A stretch of 64,000 nt of DNA from Streptomyces aurantiacus (GTDB lineage: Bacteria; Actinomycetota; Actinomycetes; Streptomycetales; Streptomycetaceae). The stretch is taken from positions 10,104 through 74,103 of the forward strand of contig NZ_LIPP01000071.1 of assembly GCF_001418335.1 (NCBI RefSeq), written 5' to 3'. The notes below the pieces were generated by a model, which worked only from the letters and a program-made list of their open reading frames with translations, made no database searches and had not been told where the DNA came from. Shown piece after piece: positions 1 to 8,356 of this stretch (the stretch's first letter is position 1; each line of letters begins with the position of its first letter). The translations under genes were made by a program, and so were the position numbers.

Positions 1-18
1 CCCTTCTAGGGTGCCTCC

Positions 19-798
19 ATGGACTCGCAGCACTACCTCTCAGAACTGTTCTCCCTGGAAGGCCGCATCGCCCTGGTGACCGGTGGCAGCTCCGGTATCG
101 GCCGTGGCATCTCCGAGGCCCTGGCCCGCGCCGGGGCCCGCGTGGTGATCGTGGCCCGCAAGGAGGCCGAACTGGCCGCGACGGTCGGGGAGTTGAGCGC
201 CCTCGGCTGCCGTGCGGCCCGGGTCAGCGCGGATCTGAGTACCCGTACGGGCGTACGCGAGGCCGCCGAGCAGGCAGCCGGGGTCTTCGGCGAGCCCGAC
301 ATCCTCGTCAACTGCGCCGGAGTCAATCTGCGGCCCCCGATGAGCAAGCTGAGCGAAGAGGTCTGGGACAGCACCATGGCGCTGAACCTGGACGCGCCCT
401 TCCTGCTGGGCCAGCGGTTCGGCCCGGCCATGGCCGAGCGGGGCTTCGGGCGGATCATCCACATCACCTCGCAGCAGGCGCACCGTGCCTTCGTCCAGAG
501 CGGTGCCTACGGCGTCTCCAAGGGAGCACTGGAGTCACTGGCCCGCTCGCAGGCGGAGGCCTGGTCGCCGCACGGCGTCACCGTCAACACGCTGGTGCCG
601 GGCTTCGTGATGACGCCGCTGAACCAGCGCCTGTCGTCCGACCCCGACAAGGTGGCGGCCCTGGCGGCACGCACCCTGACCGGACGCAACGGGCTGGCGG
701 CGGACTTCGCGGGCGCGGCGGTCTTCCTGGCGAGCACCGCCTCGGCGTACGTCACCGGGCAGTCGATCCACGTCGACGGCGGCTTCTCCGTCCACTGA
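19..798 (+). CDS. SDR family NAD(P)-dependent oxidoreductase
   Basis: A 259-residue classical short-chain dehydrogenase/reductase, expected to be a cytosolic NAD(P)(H)-dependent alcohol or ketone oxidoreductase. The cofactor loop TGGSSGIG is at residues 21-28, the structural NCAG motif at 98-101, the catalytic Ser at about 151 and the YxxxK motif at 164-168. The C-terminus has the usual YVTGQ...VDGG block, so the protein looks complete and of normal length. The start at 19 has AGGG seven bases upstream. The arrangement resembles the gluconate-5-dehydrogenase-like branch, but the substrate cannot be read from sequence. Its upstream neighbour lies outside the window, and the next gene downstream is decayed, so context gives no clue. 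Confidence 0.9.
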   Translation: MDSQHYLSELFSLEGRIALVTGGSSGIGRGISEALARAGARVVIVARKEAELAATVGELSALGCRAARVSADLSTRTGVREAAEQAAGVFGEPDILVNCAGVNLRPPMSKLSEEVWDSTMALNLDAPFLLGQRFGPAMAERGFGRIIHITSQQAHRAFVQSGAYGVSKGALESLARSQAEAWSPHGVTVNTLVPGFVMTPLNQRLSSDPDKVAALAARTLTGRNGLAADFAGAAVFLASTASAYVTGQSIHVDGGFSVH

Positions 799-907
799 CC
801 ACCCAGATCACCCCGACCACCCCGACAACTCCGTTGCGCCGTCAAGTGCCGTGCTTTCCGGCAGGGTTGCGGGCGGCCCGGTGGACCGACAGGTGCACAA
901 TCTCCGT

Positions 908-1230
908 GTGGATCAGGGAATCGCAGCACTGCTGGGAGCAACGGTGGGTGTCGTCGGCACCGTCTCCGCGTCGGCCGTCTCCGGGTGGTCGAGCCGCCGG
1001 CAGATCGGGGTCCAGGCGCGATGCCTACAGTGCCTTTCTCGCTCCCGCCAACGAGACGCGCAACGCTCTGAAGCAGGCCGCTCGGGCCCTGATCGGCGAT
1101 GTGGAGGCCGAAGGACCCGAGCCGGTGGAACAGGCAGCCAACGCCGTCAAGACCGCACTCCACTCGATGCACACGACGTTGCTCGCGTGGCGGGAGCGAC
1201 GGTTCCCGTGGACCCCGGCAACCGCTGAAG
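908..1230 (+). pseudogene. frameshifted small membrane-anchored hypothetical protein
   Basis: From the GTG at 908 the reading frame encodes a hydrophobic N-terminus (DQGIAALLGATVGVVGTVSA) followed by a basic linker ending near 1017. The natural continuation (RDAYSAFLAPANETRNALKQ) lies in the next frame from about 1019, so one base has been lost or gained around 1017-1020. Small Streptomyces proteins with a short N-terminal membrane helix followed by a DAYxxFL segment are common, which supports one broken gene rather than two. The second frame then runs on without a convincing end into the antisense of the MerR gene. A sequencing error cannot be excluded. Confidence 0.5.
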
Positions 1231-1280
1231 CGCGGCCCGGCAGTCAGGGCGACGTGGCCGTCAGCCGCCCGGTCGCGCGC

Positions 1281-1691
1281 TCAGGCCGTCGCCACGCGGT
1301 CACGGTTCAGGCGCTTGCGCAGCGTCCGGGCGAACTCCTCCGCTTCCACCAGCTGGGTGCGGAGCTTCTCCACCTGCCAGGCGGCCTGCTGCTCGTACTC
1401 GCGGACGCGCCTCAGCAGGGACTGCCGTTCGTACGCCGTCAGGTCGTCCTCGGCGTCGAGACGGTCGGTGATGTCCAGCAGGTCCCGCATCTGGTCCAGG
1501 GTGAAGTCGAGTGGCTGCATGCGGCGGATCGCTTTCAGCCGGGCGACGTCTTCCCTGGTGTAGAGGCGGAAGCCGCCCTGGGAACGGGCGGAGGGGGTGA
1601 CCAGACCCGTCGTCTCGTAATGCCGAATCGTGCGCAGCGCCAGCTCCGTCCGCGCGCCGACCTCGCCGATCTGCATGTGCTCGCTGCTCAT
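1281..1691 (-). CDS. MerR family transcriptional regulator
   Basis: A 136-residue MerR-type activator/repressor. The N-terminal winged helix-turn-helix (residues about 6-50, QIGEVGARTELALRTIRHYE) is followed by the RLYTREDVARLKAI segment, and a long coiled-coil dimer helix fills the C-terminal half (about 80-130). No cysteine cluster is visible, so metal sensing is unlikely and any effector is unknown. It reads away from the SulP transporter gene across about 255 bp, so that transporter is the natural candidate target. The start ATG at 1691 has no clear ribosome binding site. TAGGGC lies seven bases upstream, so a leaderless transcript is possible. Confidence 0.85.
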   Translation of the reverse strand: MSSEHMQIGEVGARTELALRTIRHYETTGLVTPSARSQGGFRLYTREDVARLKAIRRMQPLDFTLDQMRDLLDITDRLDAEDDLTAYERQSLLRRVREYEQQAAWQVEKLRTQLVEAEEFARTLRKRLNRDRVATA

Positions 1692-1701
1692 TCGGGGCGC
1701 C

Positions 1702-1792
1702 CTACCTCGTCTGTCTCGTGCGTCTCTTCTGTCACGTCTGTCGTGTCTATCGCGTATGTCTTACCTGTCTCGTCCGCGTCCGTCGCCCGGGC
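1702..1792. repeat. degenerate GTCTGTC/GTCTCGT short tandem repeats
   Basis: The MerR/SulP intergenic region is built largely from degenerate 6-9 base units such as GTCTGTCTCGT, GTCACGTCT and GTCGTGTCT. Read on the minus strand it would encode a TD/TE-rich run like those in other genes of this window. No MerR-type dyad between well-spaced promoter hexamers could be picked out here. It may be slipped-strand expansion with no function. Confidence 0.5.
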
Positions 1793-1946
1793 CGTGGGAG
1801 GCCGACCAAGGTAGTATGTGATCATCTGGTCGGCTCTCCGTCGTTCCCACTCCGAGGTGCGGAAGATTTGTTCCCCCGGCCGACGACCGTGTCGGAGGCG
1901 ACGACGCCCTCTGCCCCCTTCCTGCCACGCCAGGGTGATACCAGGT

Positions 1947-3482
1947 GTGCCCGAGCACGACAGGTACTTTTTCTCCTTGTCCACGTCCGCACTGTCCCCT
2001 GTCGCGCGACTGCGCGGCCTGCGTCCCGACTGGCTGTCCGACCCGAAGGCCTGGCGTACCGAGGTCCTGGCCGGTCTGGTGGTCGCGCTCGCGCTGATCC
2101 CCGAGGCGATCTCGTTCTCGATCATCGCCGGGGTCGACCCGGCGATCGGCCTGTTCGCGTCCTTCACCATGGCGGTGACCATCTCCGTCGTCGGCGGACG
2201 CCGTGCGATGATCTCCGCCGCCACCGGCGCCGTCGCCCTCGTCATCGCCCCGCTCAACCGCGAGCACGGCCTGGGCTACCTGATCGCCGCCGTCATCCTG
2301 GCCGGCGTCTTCCAGATCGTCCTCGGTGCGCTCGGCGTCGCGAAGCTGATGCGCTTCGTGCCCCGCAGCGTGATGGTCGGCTTCGTCAACTCCCTCGCCA
2401 TCCTGATCTTCATGGCCCAGGTCCCCGAGATGCACGACGTGCCCTGGCCGGTCTACCCACTGATCGCCGGCGGCCTCCTTCTCATGGTGTTCTTCCCGAG
2501 GATCACCACCGTGGTGCCGGCCCCACTCGTGTCCATCGTCGTCCTCACCGCCATCACCCTCGCCGCCGCGATCGCGGTGCCGACGGTCGGGGACAAGGGT
2601 GACCTGCCGTCCTCACTGCCGGTGCCGGGCCTGCCCGACGTGCCGTTCACGATGGACACCCTGACCACCGTCGCGCCCTACGCGCTCGCCATGGCGCTGG
2701 TCGGCCTGATGGAGTCGCTGATGACGGCCAAGCTGGTCGACGACATCACCGACACCCACTCCTCCAAGACCCGGGAGTCGATCGGGCAGGGCATCGCCAA
2801 CATCGTCACCGGCTTCTTCGGCGGTATGGGCGGCTGCGCCATGATCGGCCAGACCATGATCAACGTGAAGGTCTCCGGTGCGCGTACCCGGCTGTCCACC
2901 TTCCTCGCCGGCGCGTTCCTGATGGTGCTGTGCATCGTCTTCGGGCCGGTCGTCTCCGACATCCCCATGGCGGCCCTGGTCGCGGTGATGGTCATGGTGT
3001 CCCTCGCGACCTTCGACTGGCACTCCATCGCCCCGAAGACCCTCAAGCGGATGCCGCTCGGCGAGATCGCCGTCATGGTCATCACCGTCGTCTGTGTGGT
3101 CGCCACCGAGAACCTCGCCATCGGCGTCGTCGTCGGCTCCGTCACAGCCATGGTCGTCTTCGCCAGGCGGGTCGCCCACTTCGCCGAGGTCACCTCGGTC
3201 ACCGACCCGGACGGTGGCCGGGTCGTCTACTCCGTCACCGGCGAGCTGTTCTTCGCCTCCTCCAACGACCTCGTCGGCCAGTTCGGTTACGCCGGCGACC
3301 CCGACAAGGTCGTCATCGACCTGACCGCCACGCACATCTGGGACGCCTCGTCCGTCGCGGCCCTGGACGCCATCGAGACGAAGTACGCGCAGCGGGGGAA
3401 GACGGTGGAGATCGTCGGGCTGAACGCGCCCAGTGCGCGGATCCACGAGAGGCTCAGCGGGGAGTTGAGCGGCGGGCACTGA
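1947..3482 (+). CDS. SulP family inorganic anion transporter with STAS domain
   Basis: A 511-residue SLC26/SulP secondary transporter of sulfate, bicarbonate or related anions in the cytoplasmic membrane. A dozen or so hydrophobic segments begin around WRTEVLAGLVVALALIPEAI, which is the family signature region. The C-terminal 100 or so residues (from about VVYSVTGELFFASSNDLVG) form a cytoplasmic STAS domain including the VIDLTATHIWDASSVAALD loop. The frame is open further upstream, but that part is Arg/Pro-rich noise. The GTG at 1947 (GTG at 1935 is an alternative) precedes the first conserved residues, and neither has a strong ribosome binding site. Head-to-head with a MerR gene. Confidence 0.88.
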   Translation: MPEHDRYFFSLSTSALSPVARLRGLRPDWLSDPKAWRTEVLAGLVVALALIPEAISFSIIAGVDPAIGLFASFTMAVTISVVGGRRAMISAATGAVALVIAPLNREHGLGYLIAAVILAGVFQIVLGALGVAKLMRFVPRSVMVGFVNSLAILIFMAQVPEMHDVPWPVYPLIAGGLLLMVFFPRITTVVPAPLVSIVVLTAITLAAAIAVPTVGDKGDLPSSLPVPGLPDVPFTMDTLTTVAPYALAMALVGLMESLMTAKLVDDITDTHSSKTRESIGQGIANIVTGFFGGMGGCAMIGQTMINVKVSGARTRLSTFLAGAFLMVLCIVFGPVVSDIPMAALVAVMVMVSLATFDWHSIAPKTLKRMPLGEIAVMVITVVCVVATENLAIGVVVGSVTAMVVFARRVAHFAEVTSVTDPDGGRVVYSVTGELFFASSNDLVGQFGYAGDPDKVVIDLTATHIWDASSVAALDAIETKYAQRGKTVEIVGLNAPSARIHERLSGELSGGH

Positions 3483-3546
3483 CTGGTGCCCTGCCCTCCG
3501 GGGGGGGGTGGGGGTGGTCCGGTTCGTCGTCGGCTGCGGGTCGGTC

Positions 3547-3586
3547 GTGGCTGGTCGCGCAGTTCCCCGCGCCCCTGAAGGGGCGG
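3547..3586 (+). repeat. dispersed Streptomyces hairpin repeat, copy 1
   Basis: The 40 bases containing GTCGCGCAGTTCCCCGCGCC and then CCTGAAGGGGCGG nearly match those at 44871-44910. CGCCCC/GGGGCG can form a small hairpin. Both copies lie a short distance beyond the 3' end of a minus-strand gene, in the same orientation, so they probably act as transcription terminators. The element class is widespread in Streptomyces intergenic DNA. Confidence 0.7.
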
Positions 3587-3603
3587 CCCCGCAGGCCGCG
3601 GTG

Positions 3604-4440
3604 TCAGCCCTTTACCGCTCCTGCCGTGAGGCCCTGGACTATGTGGCGGCTGGCGAAGGCGAACAGCAGCATGGTGGGGAGGATGGTGAGGACCGCCGCC
3701 GCGGACATCGAGCCCCAGTCGATGTTGAAGCTGGAGATGAACCCGTTCAGAGCCGTGGGGACCGTCTTGTTGCTGTCGCTGTTCATCAGGGTCACCGACA
3801 GGAACAGCTCGTTCCAGCAGTTGACGAAGTTGAAGATGAACGCGGCCACGATCCCGGGACGCATCACCGGCAGCAGCACCCGGAACAGCGCCCCGAACCG
3901 CGACAGGCCGTCGATCATGGCGGCCTCCTCCAGCGCGTCCGGGATGTTCTCGAAGAAGCCGCGCAGCATCACCGTGCAGAACGGGATGCAGACCGCGATG
4001 TAGACGAGGATGAGCCCGAGCCGGTTGTCGACCATCTTGAGGTCGGTCATGAGCAGGTACAGCGGCCCCAGCGCGATGAACGTCGGGATCATCTGGGTCA
4101 CCAGGGCGGCCATCAGCAGCGCGGACTTCGTACGGAACTCGAAGCGGGCCAGCACGTACGCCGACAGCATCGAGATGACGGTGGCGACCGCGCCCGCGAC
4201 GGTGGCGATGATGAGGCTGTTGGTGAGGTAGACGCCGAAGTCGGCCTTGCCGAACAGCCCGCTGTAGTTCTCCAGCGAAAAGTTCTCCGGCCAGTAGGCG
4301 ATCGGGAAGGCGAAGATGTCGCCGGGCGCCTTGAGCGACGTGATGGTGATCCAGTAGAGGGGGAAGACGGTGAAGACCAGCCACAGCCCCAGGAAGGTGA
4401 ACTTCGCGGCCCGGCCGGCCGTGGACTCCTTGCCGATCAC
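3604..4440 (-). CDS. carbohydrate ABC transporter permease (MalG type)
   Basis: A 278-residue inner-membrane permease of a CUT1-type sugar importer. Six hydrophobic segments run from FTFLGLWLVFTVFPLYWITI onward. The cytoplasmic EAA loop that docks the ATPase is EEAAMIDGLSRFGALFRVLL at about residues 180-200. The start at 4440 overlaps the stop of the upstream MalF-like gene by four bases, indicating translational coupling. It is the last gene of a four-gene minus-strand operon and is followed by the dispersed hairpin repeat. The substrate is not identifiable from the permease. Confidence 0.92.
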   Translation of the reverse strand: MIGKESTAGRAAKFTFLGLWLVFTVFPLYWITITSLKAPGDIFAFPIAYWPENFSLENYSGLFGKADFGVYLTNSLIIATVAGAVATVISMLSAYVLARFEFRTKSALLMAALVTQMIPTFIALGPLYLLMTDLKMVDNRLGLILVYIAVCIPFCTVMLRGFFENIPDALEEAAMIDGLSRFGALFRVLLPVMRPGIVAAFIFNFVNCWNELFLSVTLMNSDSNKTVPTALNGFISSFNIDWGSMSAAAVLTILPTMLLFAFASRHIVQGLTAGAVKG

Positions 4441-5486
4441 GACCTCACCTCTCGTTTCTCGCGCGTGGCCAGCAGGAAGAAGACCGCGAACAGCAGCAGG
4501 CCGGCGACGATGACGAGGCCGAGCGCGGAGGCCCTGCCGTAGTCGCCCTGCTGAGTGATCTTGATCATCCAGGTGGTCACGATGTGCGTCTCGTTGTTCG
4601 GCCCGCCGCCGGTCATCCCGAAGATCAGGTCGGGGAAGTTGAAGATCCAGATGATGCGCAGCAGCACGGTCAGCGCGAGCGTGACCCTGATGTACGGAAT
4701 GGTGATCTGGAAGAGCGTGCGCACCTTGCCGGCGCCGTCGAGCGCCGACGCCTCGTACAGCTCCTCGGGGATCGACTGCAGCGCGGCGAGGATCATGATC
4801 GTGAAGAAGGTGACCCCGTACCAGACGTTGGCGACCAGGACGGCGAACATCGCCGTGTCCGGATCGGCCAGCCAGGCGACCGGCTCATTGATGAGACCGG
4901 CCTTCTGGAGCAGGTCGTTGACGACGCCGAACTCGCTGTTGAACATCCAGCGGAACAGGATGCCGATGAGGAATCCGGAGATCGCCCAGGGGAAGAAGAC
5001 CAGCGCCTGGTAGAGGCCCCGGAAGGGGAACCTGCGTCGCAGCCACAGGGCGAGGGCGAAGCCGATCACCAGCTGGGGCACGATCGAGCCGATCACCCAG
5101 ATGCCGGTGTTGCCCAGCACGGTGCCCCAGGCCGGGTCGGCGAAGACGTCGTGGAAGTTCTGCAGGCCCACCCAGGAGGTGTCGGTCAGGTCGGACAGGT
5201 TCCAGTGGCGGAAGGCCATCTGGCTGCCGGCGATCATCGGGTAGTACGTGAAGACCGCCACGAAGATCGCGGCCGGGGCCATGAAGACGGCGATGAGGAA
5301 ACCGCGCCGAGCGGTGAACTCCGGTTTGCGGCGGCCCTGTTGGACCTTGCGGACGGGCGGGGCGCCCCCGTTGCCGGCGGCCCCCGTCTTCGTCGCCGTC
5401 GTGGCCTTCGTGTCCTTCGCCGCCTTCTTCGGTCCCGTCGGGTCCGTCGGGTTCGTCGGGTCCGTCGCTTCGGACGCGGTGGACAT
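4437..5486 (-). CDS. carbohydrate ABC transporter permease (MalF type)
   Basis: A 349-residue permease partner of the MalG-like protein. It begins with about 60 hydrophilic residues rich in Pro, Thr, Lys and Asp, partly encoded by short DNA repeats (DPTNPTDPTGP). Six or so membrane segments start at FLIAVFMAPAAIFVAVFTYY. The EAA loop is ELYEASALDGAGKVRTLFQI. The ATG at 5486 follows the stop of the binding-protein gene by two bases. The frame stays open upstream, but that part is antisense noise over the binding-protein gene. The repeat-built N-terminal tail is not needed in the family and may vary between strains. Confidence 0.92.
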   Translation of the reverse strand: MSTASEATDPTNPTDPTGPKKAAKDTKATTATKTGAAGNGGAPPVRKVQQGRRKPEFTARRGFLIAVFMAPAAIFVAVFTYYPMIAGSQMAFRHWNLSDLTDTSWVGLQNFHDVFADPAWGTVLGNTGIWVIGSIVPQLVIGFALALWLRRRFPFRGLYQALVFFPWAISGFLIGILFRWMFNSEFGVVNDLLQKAGLINEPVAWLADPDTAMFAVLVANVWYGVTFFTIMILAALQSIPEELYEASALDGAGKVRTLFQITIPYIRVTLALTVLLRIIWIFNFPDLIFGMTGGGPNNETHIVTTWMIKITQQGDYGRASALGLVIVAGLLLFAVFFLLATREKREVRS

Positions 5487-5488
5487 GG

Positions 5489-6793
5489 CTAGTTCTCCTG
5501 CTGCCGCTTCTCGGTCCAGTACGTGTCCCAGCCGGCCAGCAGCGCCTTGGGCGTCGTCTTGCCGAGCACCATCTTCTGGATGTCGGCGTCGGCCTTCTGC
5601 TGCCACTCGGTCCACCAGGCGACACCGCGCGGCTGGCTGACGTTGAGGTAGGTGTCCGGGTTCTCCGTCATGGTGACGTAGCTGGACCACGGGCCGGTCT
5701 TGTAGAACGGGTCCTCGGCGGCCGACTTGAGGATCGGCACCAGGCTGTTCTTCTTGGTGAAGCTCGTCGACGCCTCGCCCTCGGAGAGGAACTCGACCAG
5801 CTTGACGGCCTCGGCCTTGTGCTTGCTGCCGTCCGCGACGCCCCACCCGGCGGTGGCCAGCGGCTGTACGGTCTTGCCGCTGGGGCCTGCCACCAGCGGG
5901 GCGGTGCTCCACTGGTCCTTCTTGATGGACTTGGACTCCGAGACGGTGGCGATCACTTCGGGGTCCTGGAGCAGGAAGGCAGTGGAGCCGTTGGAGAATC
6001 CCTCGACCATCTCCGGGTAGCCCCAGGAGACGGACGACTTCGGGGACGCGTCCTTGAAGAGCTTGAGGTAGGTCTGCATGGCGTCGAGCGCCTCGGGCGC
6101 CGAGAAGATCGTCTTGCCGTTCTTCAGCTTGAAGCCGTCGGCGGTGTCGATCTCGTCGGCCACGTACGCCTCGATGACCGCGGTGGCGTTGCCCTGGGCG
6201 TTGGCTCCGCCGCGGAAGGCGTATCCGTACTTACGCTTGCCCGGGTCGTGGATGGCGGAGGCCTGTTCCAGCAGTTCGTCCCAGGTGGCCGGCGGCTTGC
6301 TGAAGCCGGCCTCCTCGATCAGGTCCTTGCGGTAGAAGACGCTCAGACCGTAGAAGCCGTACGGGACGAAGTACGTCTTGCCGTCGGCGTCCTCGGAGGC
6401 CTTGACGGCGTTCTCCGTCATCGCCTCCCAGCCCTTCCAGGACTTGAGGTCGGTCTTCATGTCGTAGATCCAGCCGTTGTTCGACCAGGGCCCCACCGTC
6501 GTGTCGCGCACTTCGAGGGTGTCCACGCCGCTGCCGGACTGGAGCATCTGCTGGATCTTCTGGTCCGCCTGCTCGGTGGGCGGCGAGACGAGGTTGACAT
6601 CGATCTTGGGGTTCTGCTTCTCGAAGTCCGCTATGAGGCCCTTCAACAGGTCCGTGCGGGCCGGGTTCGTCAGGCTCTCGACCATGTTGAGGGTGACCGT
6701 GCCGTCGGCCCCCGAGCCGCTCATGCTGGAGCAGCCGGTCAGGACCATCGTGGCGGCTGTGCCGAGGGCGAGAGCTGCCGTCCTTCTTCTCAT
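5489..6793 (-). CDS. extracellular sugar-binding lipoprotein of ABC importer
   Basis: A 434-residue solute-binding protein of the family that serves CUT1 importers (SBP family 1). The signal peptide ends in the lipobox VLTGC with Cys21 as the lipidated residue, so the mature protein is anchored outside the membrane. The body has the usual bilobed features, including GYPEMVEGFSNGSTAFLLQD and a Trp-rich C-terminus likely to stack on sugar rings. The ATG at 6793 has AAAGAGGA upstream. The two permeases follow within a few bases, but no ATPase gene is present. In Streptomyces such systems usually share the MsiK ATPase. Substrate unknown. Confidence 0.92.
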   Translation of the reverse strand: MRRRTAALALGTAATMVLTGCSSMSGSGADGTVTLNMVESLTNPARTDLLKGLIADFEKQNPKIDVNLVSPPTEQADQKIQQMLQSGSGVDTLEVRDTTVGPWSNNGWIYDMKTDLKSWKGWEAMTENAVKASEDADGKTYFVPYGFYGLSVFYRKDLIEEAGFSKPPATWDELLEQASAIHDPGKRKYGYAFRGGANAQGNATAVIEAYVADEIDTADGFKLKNGKTIFSAPEALDAMQTYLKLFKDASPKSSVSWGYPEMVEGFSNGSTAFLLQDPEVIATVSESKSIKKDQWSTAPLVAGPSGKTVQPLATAGWGVADGSKHKAEAVKLVEFLSEGEASTSFTKKNSLVPILKSAAEDPFYKTGPWSSYVTMTENPDTYLNVSQPRGVAWWTEWQQKADADIQKMVLGKTTPKALLAGWDTYWTEKRQQEN

Positions 6794-6874
6794 CGTGCCG
6801 TCCTCTTTCTTTGATGCTGATACGGCCGCGTCGACCGCGGCTTCGGACAGGGCGTCGCGGGGCGCGGGGTGCGC

Positions 6875-8128
6875 CTACGACACCTCGGGGCGTTCACGGG
6901 CCGCGCGGGCCCACCGGCCGAGGAGGGGGACGCAGTCCTCGGCGAAGTACTCGTAGTCGGCGGCCGTGTTGTAGACGTGCGCCGACAGCCGCAGGTAGCC
7001 GATGCCGCCGAAGCTGGTGAAGGCCGCCTCCACGCCCAGCTCGCGGGCCGCCCGGTCGCGCAGCGCGTCGGCCTCGACGCGGCTGCCCGCCAGGCCCGCC
7101 GGCAGCCGTACCAGCCGCATGCCGGGCACCGGCATGCCCACGTCGACGGTGCCGGCGGTGCCGGTCAGTTCGGCGAAGGCGTCGCCTATGACGTGCTCGG
7201 CATAGCCGGCCAGGTCGTCCATGTAGCGGCGGGCCGTGTCCCAGCCCCAGGTGGTCTCGACGAAGTCCAGGGCCGTGGGCGCGGCGAGATAGCCGGTGGC
7301 GTCCACCGTGCCCTGCTGGTCGAAGCGGTCGGGGTAGGGGTCGGCGGCGCCCCACGAGTCGATCAGGGGGTAGAGGTCGTCGCGCAGGTCGCCGCGTGCG
7401 ACCAGCGTGGCGGTACCGCGTGGTGTGCAGCCCCACTTGTGCAGGTTGCCGACCCAGAAGTCGCAGGTCAGGCCGTCCAGCGGGGCCTCGATCAGGCCGG
7501 GGGCGTGCGCGGCGTCGACCAGGAGCGGGATGCCGCGCCGCCGGGCCTCGGCGCCGATCCGCTCCACCGGCAGCCGGCGTGCGGTCGCGGAGGTGATCTG
7601 GTCGAGGACGATCAGGTCCGTGGCGTCGTCGAGCACGGAGACCACGGCCTCGTACGCCTGCTCCTCGCGCGCGTCCAGCGGCACCCGGGCAGTGCGCACC
7701 TCGCCGCCCCAGCGTCGGGCGAGGCGTTCGGCGCCCATGGTCACGGCTCCGTAGCCGTGGTCGGTGACGACGATCCCGCCACCGCGGCGGCGCGGGAGCG
7801 AGGCGAACACGACGCTGATGCCGGCGCTCGCGTTGGGCACCAGGGCCAGGTCGTCGGGGGCGACCCGCAGGAAGGCCGCGAGGTCGACCCGGGTGGCGGC
7901 GAGCCGCTGCGGCAGGGCCGGAAACCACACCACCGGCGAGCTGTCCATCTCGGCGCGGAACTCGTTCTGCCGCTCCTGGGCCACCCGCGGGACCGCCCCG
8001 AACGAGCCGTGGTTGAGGTGCTTCATGACGGGGTCGAGCGACCACGCGCGGGCGGCTGGACTGCCGTCCGCCAGCAGCAGGGGGCGCGGGGCGGTGGTGA
8101 CCTCGGTCTCGCTCACATCACTCCACAT
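6875..8128 (-). CDS. class V PLP-dependent aminotransferase-fold enzyme
   Basis: A 417-residue fold-type I PLP enzyme resembling the isopenicillin N epimerase / cysteine desulfurase-like branch. The PLP-binding Asp-His pair is in LLVDAAHAPG (Asp205, His208), and the Schiff-base lysine is probably Lys231 in NLHKWGCTPRG. The family contains transaminases, epimerases and lyases, so the exact reaction is open. The gene heads the minus-strand operon with the ABC importer 81 bases downstream, suggesting it processes an amino sugar or amino acid derivative imported by that system. The start at 8128 lacks a clear ribosome binding site; GTG at 8113 (preceded by GGAG) is an alternative. Confidence 0.85.
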   Translation of the reverse strand: MWSDVSETEVTTAPRPLLLADGSPAARAWSLDPVMKHLNHGSFGAVPRVAQERQNEFRAEMDSSPVVWFPALPQRLAATRVDLAAFLRVAPDDLALVPNASAGISVVFASLPRRRGGGIVVTDHGYGAVTMGAERLARRWGGEVRTARVPLDAREEQAYEAVVSVLDDATDLIVLDQITSATARRLPVERIGAEARRRGIPLLVDAAHAPGLIEAPLDGLTCDFWVGNLHKWGCTPRGTATLVARGDLRDDLYPLIDSWGAADPYPDRFDQQGTVDATGYLAAPTALDFVETTWGWDTARRYMDDLAGYAEHVIGDAFAELTGTAGTVDVGMPVPGMRLVRLPAGLAGSRVEADALRDRAARELGVEAAFTSFGGIGYLRLSAHVYNTAADYEYFAEDCVPLLGRWARAARERPEVS

Positions 8129-8234
8129 CTACCGAACCCGAATGTCCGCGAGACGTCAGACCGTCAGCGGGACACGTATGATGACTCGGCATCCTGCACG
8201 GCATTTTTGCGCCACGCAAGGGTTGTGCGGCGAT

Positions 8235-8249
8235 AGTCATCAGATGACT
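8235..8249. promoter_or_regulatory. probable GntR operator, site 1
   Basis: AGTCATCAGATGACT is a perfect 7-1-7 palindrome in the gap between the divergent aminotransferase/ABC operon and the FadR-type regulator. A near-copy lies 32 bp downstream, which puts both on the same face of the helix. Assignment to the adjacent regulator is inference from position and symmetry. Confidence 0.65.
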
Positions 8250-8266
8250 TTCGGTCGATACATCGG

Positions 8267-8281
8267 AGACATCTGATGACT
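8267..8281. promoter_or_regulatory. probable GntR operator, site 2
   Basis: AGACATCTGATGACT matches site 1 read on the opposite strand except at one position. Its right part continues as GATGACTCGGCA, a 12-mer that also occurs at 8180-8191, giving a possible third half-site. It lies about 75 bp before the regulator start at 8357, as expected for autorepression. Confidence 0.6.
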
Positions 8282-8356
8282 CGGCAGGGTCTGTCTGGCC
8301 GTAGAGTGCCCGAGGGGTTCGGTGCTGCCGCCGGACCGTCAGGGGAGGAAAATCGG

